Shown: positions 36,563 to 50,700, numbered from the stretch's first letter. The stretch is DNA of 64,000 nt from Metopolophium dirhodum (GCF_019925205.1 NC_083566.1:1488001-1552000); one strand, 5' to 3'. Program-made: numbers and translations. The notes: a model not told the origin generated them from the letters alone.

Positions 36563-39500
36563 GTAAGTAGATATTTTTTTTTTTAAATCCTAAATTAAAT
36601 CACATTATTAATCAGCAGGATTCGCGCATCATTCACGTCATCAGTGCAGGAAGGCGTACTTATACAGTTAAGTTGTGGTATTACATTTTAAAGTGATAAA
36701 AATCAATCATCGCATTTTAAAAACGATTTTGAGTGGTAGTCGGTGTTAAAACCAGCACTCATCGAAATTTCTTTAACGTGTTTTGTCGATGTAGTTTTTC
36801 CTATAGAACAACTAAGTACACATGAAAATGGAAACATTTGCTCTTTGGAATACCATTATTATACCAACTATAGTTAAAATTTCTTTGCTACATGAAACTT
36901 TCCGATCACTTCTTTCGTACGTGCGCGGGAAATATAATAACCATCTTAAGACCTTGCCATATATTCCTTACTTCACGAAAAATCTCAAATACGAATCAAC
37001 AAAGAAAACTACAGTTGAAGTAGTTAACAAAAATTACTTGGTATATTGTAAAAAAAAACAAATGTTTGTATTAAATTACATCTTCCTACCGTTCTTTAAT
37101 TAAAAACGATTAATTATGTTGTAAACAGTTGTTCATCATGTTTATCTAAGCTGCTGGCTAATAAATATAATACAACCAAAATGATTCTATGCTTCTATAA
37201 ATGTTAACCACGATTCATTAGCATATCAATGATACGCGCTGTCACATACTATAAATTACGTCATCGTGTGTTTATTACTTATTAATAAGAAAATATAGAT
37301 AAAATAGCTATACAAAATAATTTATTAATTTTAAAAAAATCTGATAATAGTTTTCTAATACTCAATCATAAAAAATTGTCGATTAATCCAATAAGTTGTA
37401 ATAATAACAATAATTATGTACTTGTGTAATTACATTTTAAATTAGCTAGTATAGTTCCCAGTACTTTACCATTATGCTTGTCGGTATTCTAATTTTTCGT
37501 TTTAAACATAAAAATAGATTTATAGATATGATTTAATATCAAGTACTCTTAAAAAGTAATTTATATTATACGAGTTACATCTTTGTATTAAGTATATTCA
37601 TTTTTGTAATACCTGAAGATAATTTATTTATTAAAATGATGAAATTTCTTAAACTTATAAAATCAGCTTGTGCAATATTTTTTTTTAATTAAAAAAATGT
37701 TAGTCATAAATCTTTTAATTAAAATGTATTTCAAGTAATACTGTTTTTATCGCCTATGAATTTAACTTTCCACTAATAAAGTGCATTAAAATATTTAGTG
37801 TACTTACCTACCTATTGCACGTTACAAAAGAATCATTATACCTATAATAGTGGTATACCATTATTATTTTTAGAACGCTGTATGTTTTTTCGTTTTAATA
37901 AATATCCTGAATACCCATGCTCCGTTTAGAATTAGTACAATTTGTTTATTAATATGCTATTAAAATTGAAGTTTTAAATTACACGTATTTCCTACATTTT
38001 ACAATGTATTATTTATATTTAAAATCTATCTACAAAATCTACAAAATGGTGTATAAAATATAGATTCTCAGCTTGATTCTAAACATTATAAAATACATTT
38101 GAAAGCTTAATATCTACAGTTAAGAGTTATAAAAGTATTCTACTAACTTTTTGTTTTTATTGAACAAATTATTATATAAAATAAGCTGTTAAATATCAAT
38201 GATCAGTGTCCAGTGATACACAAATTAATCAGTGATATGTGCAACAATTTACATAATAAATATACATCTCTTAATGAAACTAAAAATAATACAAGTTATT
38301 TAACAAAGGCATTATGGTTGTACCTATTTAAAAACGTATATTAATAGAAATGCACATTACGTATATTATTAAAAAAATATATTTAATAAGTTAAATAGAA
38401 ATTAAATGTTAAGATGAATAATTTAAATAATTGTCATTAAAAAAAAAATAAAAGTTAAAAATTAAAATATTAATAATTAATACATTTGACTTTAATGATT
38501 TATTTTCACCACAATATAAATTATTTTAAGAAATCCTAGGTCATTATAATAATCCATGTCTCATACTTTCATCACATAATTATTAATTAGGTACCTATAC
38601 CCTATATATATTATCATTTTTCACTTGTTAAAATAAAAGATAATAACTAGCATTAATTAGCATATTAAAAATTGTATTTCAAACAATATCGATGGGTAAA
38701 TGTATAACGAATAAGTAAAACAAATGTTAAAAATGTTAATACTGATAGTAGCTTTATCAGACTTAGACGTAATAAAAAGCTTAATCATGACTGCGTGTTA
38801 TATTATTATTTATTACACCTTGAATTTAAGTTAAATTTAAAGTTATTCTTGTTATATTATACTGTTTGACTATACAATGAAAATGTAAAAAAAATTATTT
38901 TAATAAACATTATGTATAATTTATATATTTTTAATTTACATTTAATAGCTTCTTCTAACAAAACTATTTAAGAATTAAATAAATATATAATATAAGAGCT
39001 CAGAGCTCTCCTAATTATAAATAGCAACCAAAATTATACAGATAGTAATTCCCCTTACTTTAATAATTTATAATTAAATATATACCTATTAAAATATTAT
39101 AAATTTATTTTAAGAATGTTTTTTATTGGTTTTAAAAAAGTAAAAACTTAAACCATAGGTATAGTTTAAAATATATTATGTATAAAATATTTTATTAGAA
39201 TCATAAAATATATTTTCAAAACTTACGTAATACGATTTTATACAACGATACATTTAGATAATAATTAATAAACAGTTGGGCAGATAGGTATCTACTGCAT
39301 GTTTCCTATCTAATAATTTATGACAAGAGAATCAACATACCTAATAATTAAAATTCTATTAAAACGTACAAAATTAATAAAAATTAAAAGTTTAAGTAAA
39401 ACATATCCATTCAACGAAATATTAGCAATTTTGCGCAGTTTTAAAACTCTGGTCAAGACAATAATATGATATTATCATACAATATTTTGGTCGGTATACG
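36563..39500. other. Intronic AT-rich stretch
   Basis: No exon is supported. A plus-strand frame of 93 codons at 36822-37103 starts with MKMETFALWN, but it shows no known motif and lies in low-GC DNA. The rest is low complexity. Confidence 0.4.
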
Positions 39501-39503
39501 TAC

Positions 39504-39607
39504 TTGTCATTATTTAACAACGACGTTTCGGAAGTTGCGTCGTCGAAAAACGTGCCGTATGTGTCCTTTTCGCATATCGATGTGTTTTCGCCGTTTCCGA
39601 TCATCAT
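39504..39607 (-). CDS. Alternative coding first exon of the SLC26 gene (34-residue acidic N-terminus)
   Basis: On the minus strand an ATG at 39607 opens 34 codons (MMIGNGENTSICEKDTYGTF, then an acidic, Ser/Thr-rich stretch ending SLLNND). Two bases (AA) and a consensus donor GTACGT follow. Joined to the shared acceptor at 15395, the codon AAC forms and the frame runs on as NYSRVMGKMSG, giving a 704-residue transporter. A 24-kb intron would separate them. The GC content is above that of the flanks. Phase and strand fit the SLC26 gene, but a separate minus-strand gene cannot be excluded without transcript data. Confidence 0.55.
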
Positions 39608-40050
39608 AGAAAAGTGTATCGTATGTTAAAGTGTAGTTGATATTATAATAATATTATGCTGAAACGATTTCTGACGGTTATTCGCGTGCACCGAAATGTA
39701 AATGACAACTATTTGACAACATAGTAAACGTATAAATAAGATCGACGTACAATATATTATGATGTTGTGATCACGAGTTAATTCGATAACACGCGGAAAC
39801 TTTCGACTATGTAATAATATTATATCCACTATCTAGTTATCGATATGAACTGTTAAGTACTCGAAACACGACACAAATAATATAGTACAGATAAAAATGC
39901 GGCCGCTAAAATACACAGAAATCAGAAGTTAAATTTACAATCATGAGACTGAAAATTCTGGTATACAATCTAATGATTGGTCTAGAATAACAAACTCCTC
40001 TATATAACGGAAATGAGTATAATATTATATTATATACCTATACAACAACC

Positions 40051-40118
40051 GTCGACCTTTGTTGTGATTGTGATTGTGTTTGTGTGTGTGTAGATAATTG
40101 TCCATTTCAAAGGTCGAC
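40051..40118. repeat. Hairpin with GT-rich loop
   Basis: gtcgaccttt g (40051-40061) is the exact reverse complement of caaaggtcgac (40108-40118). The 46-base loop carries a GATTGT/GT-rich run. Confidence 0.6.
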
Positions 40119-41215
40119 GCATATAAGATATAAAAATATACAGAGTGATCACTGATCTGCAGCAGATACGACTATCTAACTTTTCTCTGACGTACCTATA
40201 TAGGTACTTTAATATTTATATCTCCATTTGATTGCAGTATATCGATGTCAAATTCTAATCAATTTATATTTGAAAAAATATAAAATAATTACATATAATA
40301 GGTACCGCTAGTATCTATTGATGAAGAAAACAATTGTATTTTCAATCATTTACCTCGTTTTATTAAAACAAATCTAATGTTTCATGTAAATATGTAATGC
40401 ATATTAACAAAAAAATACTATTAATCAATCACATCTTCTATTAATATTAGTATTAATAATAATCTGCAGTCACGCATTCTAAAGCCATAATATCATGGTA
40501 CATTCATACCTACTCCCTAAATGTCAATACACTAATCAACTATTTTATCGAGCATGTAATTAGTTTAGGATATATTAGGTTAGATGACTAAAACGATGAA
40601 TAATTATTATATATCACCCTGTATATGAAAATAGTACTTCTTTGCTTAACAACGCTTTGTATAATAAATGTATAATATAATTACATAAACCAACCTACAT
40701 TTCGTCTAAAATAAAGTCGCTTCTTCAGAATTTAATTATAAAATTATATCATTACATAATGATGCGAAACAATATTTTCTTTATACACATATGTATTTAT
40801 ATTTAATAACAACAATAGTTTCAAATTAATCGATGAATCATTTGTAAAATAATCAGTATATTGGAAACTATGAAAAATTATTACCGTCTACAATATAATA
40901 TGATGTAAATTATGCAGTAAAATAAATAATAACAGCATGTAAAACGATTAGATACAAAGATTATTAATTTATGCATATATTTTATGTTTGTGAAACACTT
41001 GACGAACAATAAATAATTTTATAATGGTATCGCGAAATTTAAAACTGGTATAAAAATGTTTATTGAACAGAACTCAGTTTGACGTAATATGTATGCCAAA
41101 CATTATAGAACACATTTGCGAAATGTTATAATTTTTAATTTGAAAAATATATTTACGTAGGTATAATATTTATATTTATTACATTGTAGCTCTTCACAAA
41201 ATAATCCATTCGTAA

Positions 41216-41437
41216 ACGTACATTTCCCCACACTCAACCATTTCAATTGTTCAACTTTTTCCAACGCCAATATTTAGTGCTCCATTCCTGCCACCAATCC
41301 TGGGATTCCAGCTCAACCACAGCCCCCGCAATTTAAAAAAAAAGCTCTGAGTGGGGCGAAAGAAACGGCGTTTGTGACTAAATATTAGCGTTGAAAAAGT
41401 TGAAAAATTGAAATGGGTAGGGGTGAGAAATGTACGT
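41216..41437. mobile_element. Miniature inverted-repeat element with about 60-base arms
   Basis: The left arm begins acgtacatttccccac. The right arm ends gggtgagaaatgtacgt. Arms of about 60 bases match in inverted orientation with few mismatches (for example caactttttccaacgc against gcgttgaaaaagttg). The central part is about 100 bases. It has no coding capacity. ACGT at the outer tips makes the exact border and target duplication uncertain. Confidence 0.75.
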
Positions 41438-41879
41438 CATTCATAACCAATCGTATAAGATGCATATTTTTTTTTTTAAAGACATAATAAAAACTCCTTA
41501 ACTTTAATAATACTTAACCACATGTGCATGAATTCTTAATTTCAAAAGTTTACTAGACGATACTAGTTTATACTCAGCAGTTCATACTACTTTAAGCATT
41601 TAACTATAGCGTTATACCTTCCAGTATAACTACTTGTTCTACAGAAACATTAAAGAATTTCTAATACTCTACGTACAGAAAAAATGTCTACGAGAAATCT
41701 ATTGGCGGTAGTCACCTAAATGGCTCGTCTATGGGCTGTGATATCTGTTCATAAAGAGTACCTACCTATGTTAAAATTCATAAGTCCGAGCTCTTGAAGA
41801 AGTTATAAACGAGTTTGAAGTTTTAAATGTTATATTGAAAATTTTTACAATTATTTGGACATTAGAGTTTTTTTAATTA

Positions 41880-42190
41880 TAATATAAATCTATATTATAT
41901 ATACCTACATGAAAATGAGAATCTTTGATGCCAATGATCTCGGGAACCACTCATCCGATAGTCATGTGATTTTTTTTTTAAATGATAGAGTATATTGAGG
42001 AGAAGATTTTAAGCCAGTATCTTCAACCCCAACAGGTTGCAAAAGGGTAGCTCACACATGCATTATTTGTCAACTCGTGAAAATGTCAAATTGTTTTTGT
42101 TTATTTATAGGGTTGCCAGTGGGTTATATACAGTCTACAATTAATAATAATAATAATTTTCACATGACCAACGCCAGGCAGGACAGCTAG
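41880..42190 (+). mobile_element. Helitron-like 3' end fragment
   Basis: It contains gagaatctttgatgccaatg, ctcatccgatagtcatgtga and caaccccaacaggttgcaaa. It ends with accaacgccaggcaggacag then CTAG followed by T, which fits the CTRR end of Helitrons inserting before a T. The short GCCAGGC palindrome before the end is a weak hairpin. The left border is a guess. Confidence 0.4.
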
Positions 42191-42199
42191 TTTATTATA

Positions 42200-43430
42200 C
42201 ATTACAAATATTGTTTTTAAATTATTAAGTTCGTGTTACTATATTATTATTATATTATGTAATAATACTCAAAGTTTTAATTTTTTAACTATTCAAATGT
42301 TTAACAAGGTTGTTAATTGTTAGTTCAGTAATAAACGAGCCATGTTAATTTTGAATTATTTTAGTGGTTTTCTGTTAGTTTATTAATATAAATATACTAT
42401 ATATATTTATCTCAAAAAAATTTAAATTATAAGTAAGCAATGAAAAGTTGGTTGCCGCCTCTCCTTAAAAATTTCCTGTGGTCAAACCTGCCCTGTTACT
42501 AAAATAAAATCAAAGTATTAAAAATATAAATAATAAATACAATCTTCTCTGCAGTTAATTTTTGTCAATTCTACTATTCTTACGGGCCGATTTAATTTTA
42601 CTTCTATAAGTTATAACAATATTTATTACTCTAAACTGGGTTTGTATTTTTGCAAACATGGCTGAATGTACACATAATTAGATTAAAAATTTAAAAATAA
42701 GGCAAAAGTACTACATACGATTCACGAATAAGTTAAATGTATTTTAGGTGAGTCACTTAAACGAGTGTACTGGATGTGCTTATTGTAACTTTCAAAAAAC
42801 AATCCTGATTCTAAAAATATTTATTGCTTTATTCAATTTTTTGGGAATTAATGCACCTATACTTATCTTATTATCTATAGGAATTCATTTGGAAAATTAG
42901 TTTAAAAATGTTGTTATAAAATTAAGTGATATTATTATACAAATATTAAATTTATTTTCTATAATCTCAATAAACATAATTTGATGTACGACGTCTACGT
43001 TGAAAAAATTGTGATAAAATCGTAATAAAATCAATGCAATCGTACAAACTTCTATATAATAAGATTAAAATAAAATAAATATCATTATTTTTAATTTTTA
43101 CATAGATATTCAATATTAATAAGTATTGTTTGATGATTGTTCAAATTCATTATTTTAACATTAATTGTATTTTAGATTAATATTAGAATGGTTTGATAAT
43201 AATAAGAATCACCACAGTTAATATTATCAATGCTTGGTAAATATTAGAAAAAAAGAGGATTTTCGTGTATATTGAATTACTTCAAAGTTCAAATTGCTAT
43301 CATAATTTCAGTAAGTATTGGGATATGCTAGCACAGTTTTCAAGCATGCCATGAATCAAAAATTGGGTATAAGGTCGTTAAGGAAGAGTATGTTACTTGC
43401 AACAACGGTTCAATGATATATCTTTTGATA
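42200..43430. other. AT-rich intronic stretch, nothing recognised
   Basis: No exon, structured repeat or gene fragment was seen here. Confidence 0.4.
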
Positions 43431-43437
43431 CCTACCT

Positions 43438-43894
43438 ACTCGTGTAGTATGCTACCAACCAACCAAAAACAGCACGCCTGTGATATTCTACCCACCGTAA
43501 AATGTCATCTACCAAAAACAGTGTATTATACCAAGGTACCTACTAATTAATTACAATTTATTAAACTAAAAATTACTTAATGTATTGCTGATTATCATCA
43601 TTGTCAATTATTATTTAATGTTATATATTGTTATACGTCATATTATGTTGTTTTTACGTCATCCCAGAAAAGGTAAGTTATCGTTGACTATTGCGATGGA
43701 TATTAACCAGTTATCATAATGGGTATTATAGTAAATATTTTTTATCTTAACGACTCAAGTAATAGATACTTTTAAATGAAATACAAATACATCACATAAA
43801 TAAGAAAATAAATTACAATTTACAGCTATACCATATTATCCGGTAGGTAGCATAGTACACCAACAAAGAGTAGTAGGTAGCATACTACACGAGT
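43438..43894. mobile_element. Inverted-repeat miniature element with perfect 19-base tips
   Basis: ACTCGTGTAGTATGCTACC at 43438-43456 is the exact reverse complement of 43876-43894. The 419-base interior is AT-rich, with internal repeats of the taccaa and ccaccg type, and encodes nothing. This is a non-autonomous DNA transposon by structure. The superfamily is unknown. Confidence 0.7.
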
Positions 43895-45469
43895 TGTACT
43901 TATTTTTTTTAAACATTCAACAAGATATTATAAATAACTTAAAATCGATTAGTTTTAGATAAGTACAGTATAAAAACAATAAAAATAGTTAGGAAATATT
44001 ATATGTATATTGTTTTCTTACTTTTTATTGTCACCTATATAATATATTGTATAAGTATTTATTTATTTATGTATTTGAATACAAAAAAAAATTTATACCA
44101 TAAAAGTAAATAATGATCACTCAATTTCATAATTAATTCAAAATTTTTTTTTAGGAAGCCTGGGATGAGGATTAATTGGTTTGATAGATATTAGTTGGGT
44201 ATATTTTACGGCTTTTAACAATTTTAGTACCCCCTACTATTTAGTTAGGTTAGGTTACCCCTTACTATTTAGTTCTAGTTTCGCTCATATGCTCACGATT
44301 CATGAATCATAAGTGATGACATATTATAATAATAAAATTAATAATACATAAATATCATGCTGACTGGGATAGAAAATTGTCAAACAGGTATAGGTAATGA
44401 TTGTTACCACGTGCGAGAATTTTTACAGTTTACGTGGACTTACAGGCAGGATATCACTTTTCCACTATCCTCGATCCAGTCTTAGATCATTTAAATTGCA
44501 AATATCCATCAAAGAATTATGAAAAAATATAATTTACAAGACATTGTCAACTGGACAGACAAACGAGTTTGCGCTTTTTATCATTCTCAAGTCCAAACGC
44601 ATAATTTAATATACCCAACAGAATTGGATCGAAAGAAATAATTTAAATAATATATTTCTGAGTGGGTTGAATAAAAAATTATATGTTCAAAAACGATGGG
44701 AGCATTTTTTGCTGTAAAACACTTGAGTAACTACCTATAGTGTTTTTATGTTCGAAAATAATAAATGATTTTAGGGGAGATTCGATTGATAATAGAACTA
44801 TAGAAGACAGAAGTAGATTATGACTTAGGAAAATATCAAAGTAAAAATAATTTATCAAGATTTTCGAATAAAATTATGATCTTAGCATTCAACGAATAAC
44901 GATACTCGATTTCAAATGGTACAAACGAATAACCAAGTAGCCAATTTATCATTAAATTACAACTAAAAATTTACCGATTCAAACATTCTAATTAAATGTA
45001 TTAATTAATATGTTTTTTAATTTTAATAATTCGAAATTAAGTATAGGTACTTACATAGGAATAGTGGGTACCTAATAAGACGATTATTATTATTATGTAT
45101 ATGCGATTTTCACCATTAAATAAACTTTTTTAATACAACTCAAATAAGCACGAAAATATTAAATTATTAAAGAATACAATTTGTCGACTTCAGTTATGGA
45201 CTTATGGTTACATTAAGAATAGCTGAGAAATAAGAATCGAAAGTAGTCAGTGCATGATAATTAATATTCAACAACTAAAGAGATACACTTTGCGCCGTTT
45301 ATTGCGTTCATGAATACAACATTCATGCATGAATGTAATTTTTTAGTCTGCGCTATGACCTATGAGCGCACAAATTAAACTGAGGAAAACCTCTTATTGG
45401 TGAAATAGTGTTTGAGTACTAGTCCATAAAATATAATATAACTAATTGTAACAGAATTATATAAAAAAA

Positions 45470-45840
45470 AAGTGGTGAACGTTCTGCTGTACATTGGGTG
45501 TCAAGAGGAGTCATTATAGAAAAAACTTTAAATAATTGAAAATGTCTATAAACAGCTCAACACGACACATAATATTTTGAAAATGTTATCATGTATAGAA
45601 AATGATAGAATAAATATTTTGTGAAAATATCAAGTACTTACAGTTAATAGTTTTTGAATTATAACAAAATAAGAAACTCGTTGTATGAGAATTTGTTGAT
45701 TTACGGAATATCTAATGTTCAACTTCAAACGCTCGTGAAAAAATTCTTTGACTTTCTAGTAAACTGTTTTTGAAATGTAGGAAAACTTATGAGGAATCTT
45801 GTATCAAATTTTCAAATCTTAGCCAACTATACATACAAAT
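45470..45840 (+). repeat. Diverged copy of the same interspersed repeat as at 52.6 kb
   Basis: It begins gaacgttctgctgtacattg and includes aatgtctataaacagctcaa and atgtatagaaaatgatagaa. These match, with mismatches, the gtaaacagctcaaaataag and gtgtatagaaaatgctaat blocks of the 52636-53534 copy. Confidence 0.55.
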
Positions 45841-46161
45841 TTTTATATGAATTTCTAACTCAAAATAATTCTCAAATTTTCGTGATTTTGATGAGTTTTG
45901 TCAAAATTCTAAATATTGCATTTTAGATTGATTATTTGGCTACGTGTATATATTATACTCAACCACTTAAGTATATTGTTCTTACAAACGCGATACATAT
46001 ATACCTATATATAATTGTTTATACATGGGAAATTATATAATATAATAATAATAAGATATCATGAGTGGATCATGACGTCCACAAACATTTTATTCACCAT
46101 AGGAGCGTATAGGATTCACCTTTGAGAAAAATAAAATCTAGTAACGACGAGAAAGACTTAC

Positions 46162-46199
46162 CGCAAGTCGGGTCGATATCCCTCTCGATCGCTGTCCAT
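46162..46199 (-). CDS. Alternative distal coding exon of the SLC26 gene (MDSDREGYRPDL)
   Basis: A 42-base exon (46203-46162) lies between a strong acceptor (tttgtgcgttttcag) and a consensus donor GTAAGTC. Its only in-frame ATG (46199) gives MDSDREGYRPDL plus two bases (CG). With the C of the shared exon at 15395 these make Arg and continue as RYSRVMGKMSG, a 682-residue transporter. An acceptor precedes it, so a further 5' UTR exon must lie to the right. The same strand, same phase and higher GC make membership in the SLC26 gene likely. The intron would be 30.8 kb. Confidence 0.55.
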
Positions 46200-46209
46200 A
46201 CAACTGAAA

Positions 46210-46900
46210 ACGCACAAATCGAAAAATTGTTATTCAGTTTAATGGGATAATTAGGAATATATTTATACAAATACAAAGCATAATATTAATATAATAGTTA
46301 ATTAATAATGACAAGAGAGACGTGATGTTCTTTAGAATAGAAACACTAAACGGAGTAGCTGCAGGTATCTACACGCACAACCACTCTACAGTGCTAAATG
46401 CTATTATTACTATTATAACTTATAAGTGTCATTTTACTGCACAGTGATATTAATTTATTAAACATTATTGCTCATTATTGTTGAACCATAAAACGGCAAC
46501 ACGTGTATAGAAAATCCATTGCAACAAGAAGTACTTTCGCAAAAAATATTTTTTTCCGTGCGATGTATAATATATCACACATAGATACATAGGTACGCGC
46601 ATATTCATCATTCATACATCAATAATATTATAACCTACATGTGCGTTGAGAACTCCAACACTAGACAAAAGTTTTGTCACAAAACACAAGCTGGATTCGT
46701 TGTCAATCGGCATCCAGCATATTTATAATAAAATCGGTTTCAAATTTTTGGAATAGTGCACACATGTCGTTTTCGCCAAAGAAAACTATCAAGATGTTTA
46801 ATCGGGAAAATTTCACGCACTCCGTACATATACAATATCCATAGGTTCACGTGTACAGAATGATCTTAATATTGTGGACCGAGCAAAATTCCATTACCCC
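46210..46900. other. Stretch right of the distal SLC26 exon, nothing recognised
   Basis: The 5' UTR exon and promoter expected for the 46.2-kb exon should lie on this side, but no donor with convincing context was identified. Confidence 0.3.
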
Positions 46901-46919
46901 GAGTAAGTAAGAACCATGT

Positions 46920-47780
46920 GGCGTAGATACAGGGGTTTAAACCCGCCCCCCTAGAATACAAAAAGAGTTAATGAGCAAAGGAATATCGAATTTCTAGGAC
47001 TCAAAAACGCATAACTTTTGACAATCAACAATCGAGAAATTGAATGGAATCCAACGATAAAATACTCCGGAATACATATAGATAGCAGACTACGGTTCCG
47101 ATGACACGCCAACGAATCAGCGCAGAAAGCGATAACGTACCAGAGCCACCCTTAATCCAGTAATCAAACACCGCAGTCCGTTGCGAGTTCAGCTGAATAT
47201 CAACAATATGTACAATGTACATTGTACATACAATTCATCGTTATGCACACACGCCCAGCATGGCCTCTAATTTTAATTACAGACTGAAATAAACTCGAGG
47301 CTCCAAAATAGCCATCCGAAGTCATTACCTTCTCCCCTTGATTTGTTCAGTACTCTACCATAGCAAGATTGATACAACTACAAAACATTCAACAAGCCAT
47401 CATTCAAGATTCTAAGTCGGGACACGATTACCTATGGAAAATAGGCCAACCATCGGCGCCGGATGAAACTAAAAACCTCGTGAACTTGCCAGACATACCT
47501 AGAAACCACTTGGCACTTCATGAACACTTACCTCCTACTCTGAGTCTGAAGGCTAAAGCCCCGTAACTCGGAAAAAGGATGCAAGTATCCATCCAACTAT
47601 CCTTGAAGAACCACTTCGACTTTAACTCTCCTCCTGAACTACACAACGAAGAACTAAGCACAGAAACGACGGCGGTCAGAACCATCCATCGATGACACTA
47701 CCAGACCTCACTCAATAGTCTGCCGAAACGCCTCATTTATTATATTTCCCGAAAAATTGACAATCAGATCACGATAGGTA
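46920..47780 (+). mobile_element. Degenerate jockey-type non-LTR retrotransposon fragment (end of ORF2)
   Basis: In broken plus-strand frames one reads IEWNPTIKYSGIHIDSRLRF, a stop, HANESAQKAITY, then ARLIQLQNIQQAIIQDSK, and later DYLWKIGQPSAPDETKNL and DIPRNHLALHEHLPP. The KYSGIHID/RLRF block followed by an IRPILTYACPAW-like region (here damaged) and a C-terminal tail is the usual layout behind the reverse transcriptase of jockey-clade elements. Several stops and frameshifts show it is dead. The 65-codon frame at 47369-47566 is part of it, not a gene. Confidence 0.75.
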
Positions 47781-47789
47781 AAAGAATCG

Positions 47790-50700
47790 TCCAATATAAG
47801 ATTGTATAATTATGTGTTTTTACATTTTGTTTTTTACTAAGACCACGCTTGAAATAACTTTACGTTTGGCATTGAGTTTCAATGTTAATAAAAAAAAATA
47901 TTTAGGAAAACAAACAATTATTTTACCGTACATGTGTTATTATATAGGTACCTAAACGTACAATTTCATGAATTTTAAAATTATATCGTTATCTAGAAGT
48001 ACATAGAACCATATTTCCAAGTCGGTCAGTTTTTAATTCACTTTTAAATACACATAATTTTCCAATAATACCCTTGGTACAGTATGGCAATCTTGAATGT
48101 TTAGTAAGTACTCGATTTATAACCTGTTCACAAGCTTCAGAAATATTTTAATTCATTTTACATCGTTACTTTTTACTTTACCTTTATCTATATATTTATT
48201 TAATTAAAACTGCACAGTATTTTTCCTCGTCGTTAATTATATTTTTTTCTTATATGGCATTTTGTAATTTTTTAGCTTGATCATACAACAATAAAATAAT
48301 ATGGTGTTCTGAGAAACACTTAGCAGTAAATAACCAAATTCCTGTAAAAAAATATTTGTTATTTAAATTAAAAATTATTAAGTACCCAGGTAAAAAATTT
48401 ATATTTTTTAATTCATAGAGTTTTAGCATTTTGTTAAATAGTACGCTCAATTAAAATGTAGAATAATATCTACTTTCAAAGTTTAAAATCGTGTTTTTCA
48501 CATTTAGAAGGAAATTGTATAAAATGTTTAATTTATTTATTTAACCTATTTATATAAACCGTGCCTACCATGCCTACTGTACAGTAGGTACATACTACAA
48601 CAACAGTGGCAAATTTTGTTTTCCCGTCGCATCGTCATATACACCGTACTCTATCAGACCATTCAGGCTACTGCAGTAACAATAATAATAATCATTACTG
48701 TTATTATTTGAAAAAAATTCTTTTACGTTTCAAAGAATCAGTTTGTAAACAATTGAATAAATCTGTAAATATATATTGTATAATCGTTCTGCAATAATAA
48801 TTAATAGCTGCATGCGTATTTTATAATTTCACCGTGTAATATTTACTACAGCTGCAGAAAATATGATATATTAATTACATATAGCTTTATTTTATTTAGT
48901 CGAAACTCTTTATCCTCGACCTGTAGAACATATTTTAATTCGAATTACGCGTTTAATGAGTTGTTTACCGATAAATCGTTTTTCATACCTATATAGCAAT
49001 ACATTTTTTTATAAGTAGCCATCAGCCTCTAGTATAAACTATGATAGCTTGACAATTACATAATAAAAGCAAAACAATACAAAATTAGGATTAACATCAT
49101 ATTAAATTCGTATATACTATATAATGAAGCCAGCCTCCAGTATAAAGGCGATTATCATTTTAATAGCTCTTTCACATAAATAAATTAAACCATTTCAATA
49201 GGTGGGTACTGGGTATCGTACACCAAATTTAATAAGCGACTCGTCAACGGCAGTAGGTTTTCCTATATACATATTACGTGGTAATACGTACATACGTGGT
49301 ATAGACATTGTCCATTTCTGACACGACGTACCATTGTATCAGCGACAGATTAGTATCTACCAAACGTGGGAATACTAGTTAATTTTGAAGATATATTAAA
49401 TAAGACACATATAAAAATTAAATTAAAATATAATACATTTTGCTTTACCAATGACCTGTTAGCCGCATACATGGAGCAAATTATGTAACGAGACTTTACT
49501 TAGGTTAGGCACACGTATTCGAAGAGGGCCAAAGGATTATTATTATTAATTTCATAAAATAATCAAACATAGTTATATCGGTACTTGTTATATAATATGA
49601 TGGGACTCCGTGATAATACAGAAAGAATACACGGGTAATGTACACACATCTGAGTCCAGGCCCAGTGGCCACCTGGGGTGTATATATTATATATTAATAT
49701 ATTGTATATTATAATAAAATTTAAAAACTGTACAAAGGTGGTTCACGCGTCATGCCATAAGCCCATAACACATATAGTATTTACATATTATATATATTAT
49801 ATATTTATAATTTATAAATACTGCATCAATGCAGCATCTTATATAAATCTAAGGAGCAAAATAACAACGCGACACTCCTCGTAAGGTGATGTTTTTGTTT
49901 GGTGACAAATTAAAAAAACACGATTTATTTAATCGAACAATAATTGATGAAACTATATAGATGATAGGCTTTTTTAAAAAACTCAACTGTGTTGAGAGCT
50001 CATTAAAATTATATATAGGTACACCTAATTGTACTAATATATTATAGGCGTAATACATTGCATGTGTATAGGTACCTATTCGTAAGTTATATCTTCTATG
50101 CGCAATAGATAATAAAACCCTAAACATTTCTAATATCATATAATATGTGAAAGGCACATTTTCAAAAAAATACAAAGAATGAAAAATAAACTTTTTCACA
50201 ATTTAAATTACGCGGTTTTCAATAAGTATAGGTACGTACTTACTAGGTAATATAGTACTATATAAATTATACTTGAAATAAAATGTGCCAATAAAAATAC
50301 GACATTTTGTTTTTACCAATGCATGTTTTATGGCCTAGTTCATTGCTAACTTATCGGCGATTGTCCGGTCATGTATTCGTTTATAAACTATCAAGAACTT
50401 GGTGTACTACCTATGTATCAGTTATATAAATAATTTATTGTTTCCTTTATTTTAAAAAAATTATAAATTTTTTTTTTAAAGTTAAAATCGGATTAAATCA
50501 GACAATGCCAATAATATATATCCTGTTTCCAACAAACCATTATAATCAATAATAATTCACTATTATTATTTAAAATGTAATTATTTACGAATAATTTGAT
50601 AACAAATTGTCAACTGTGTATGGAGTATAGTATAGGTACATACTACATAAGTCATATAATATGACGTATAAAATAAGCAATTATATAGTTACAACTTTTT

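Noticed and set aside
36822..37103. 93-codon plus-strand frame near the isolated exon
   Set aside because: There is no acceptor, domain or composition shift. It is in the range of chance frames for this AT content.
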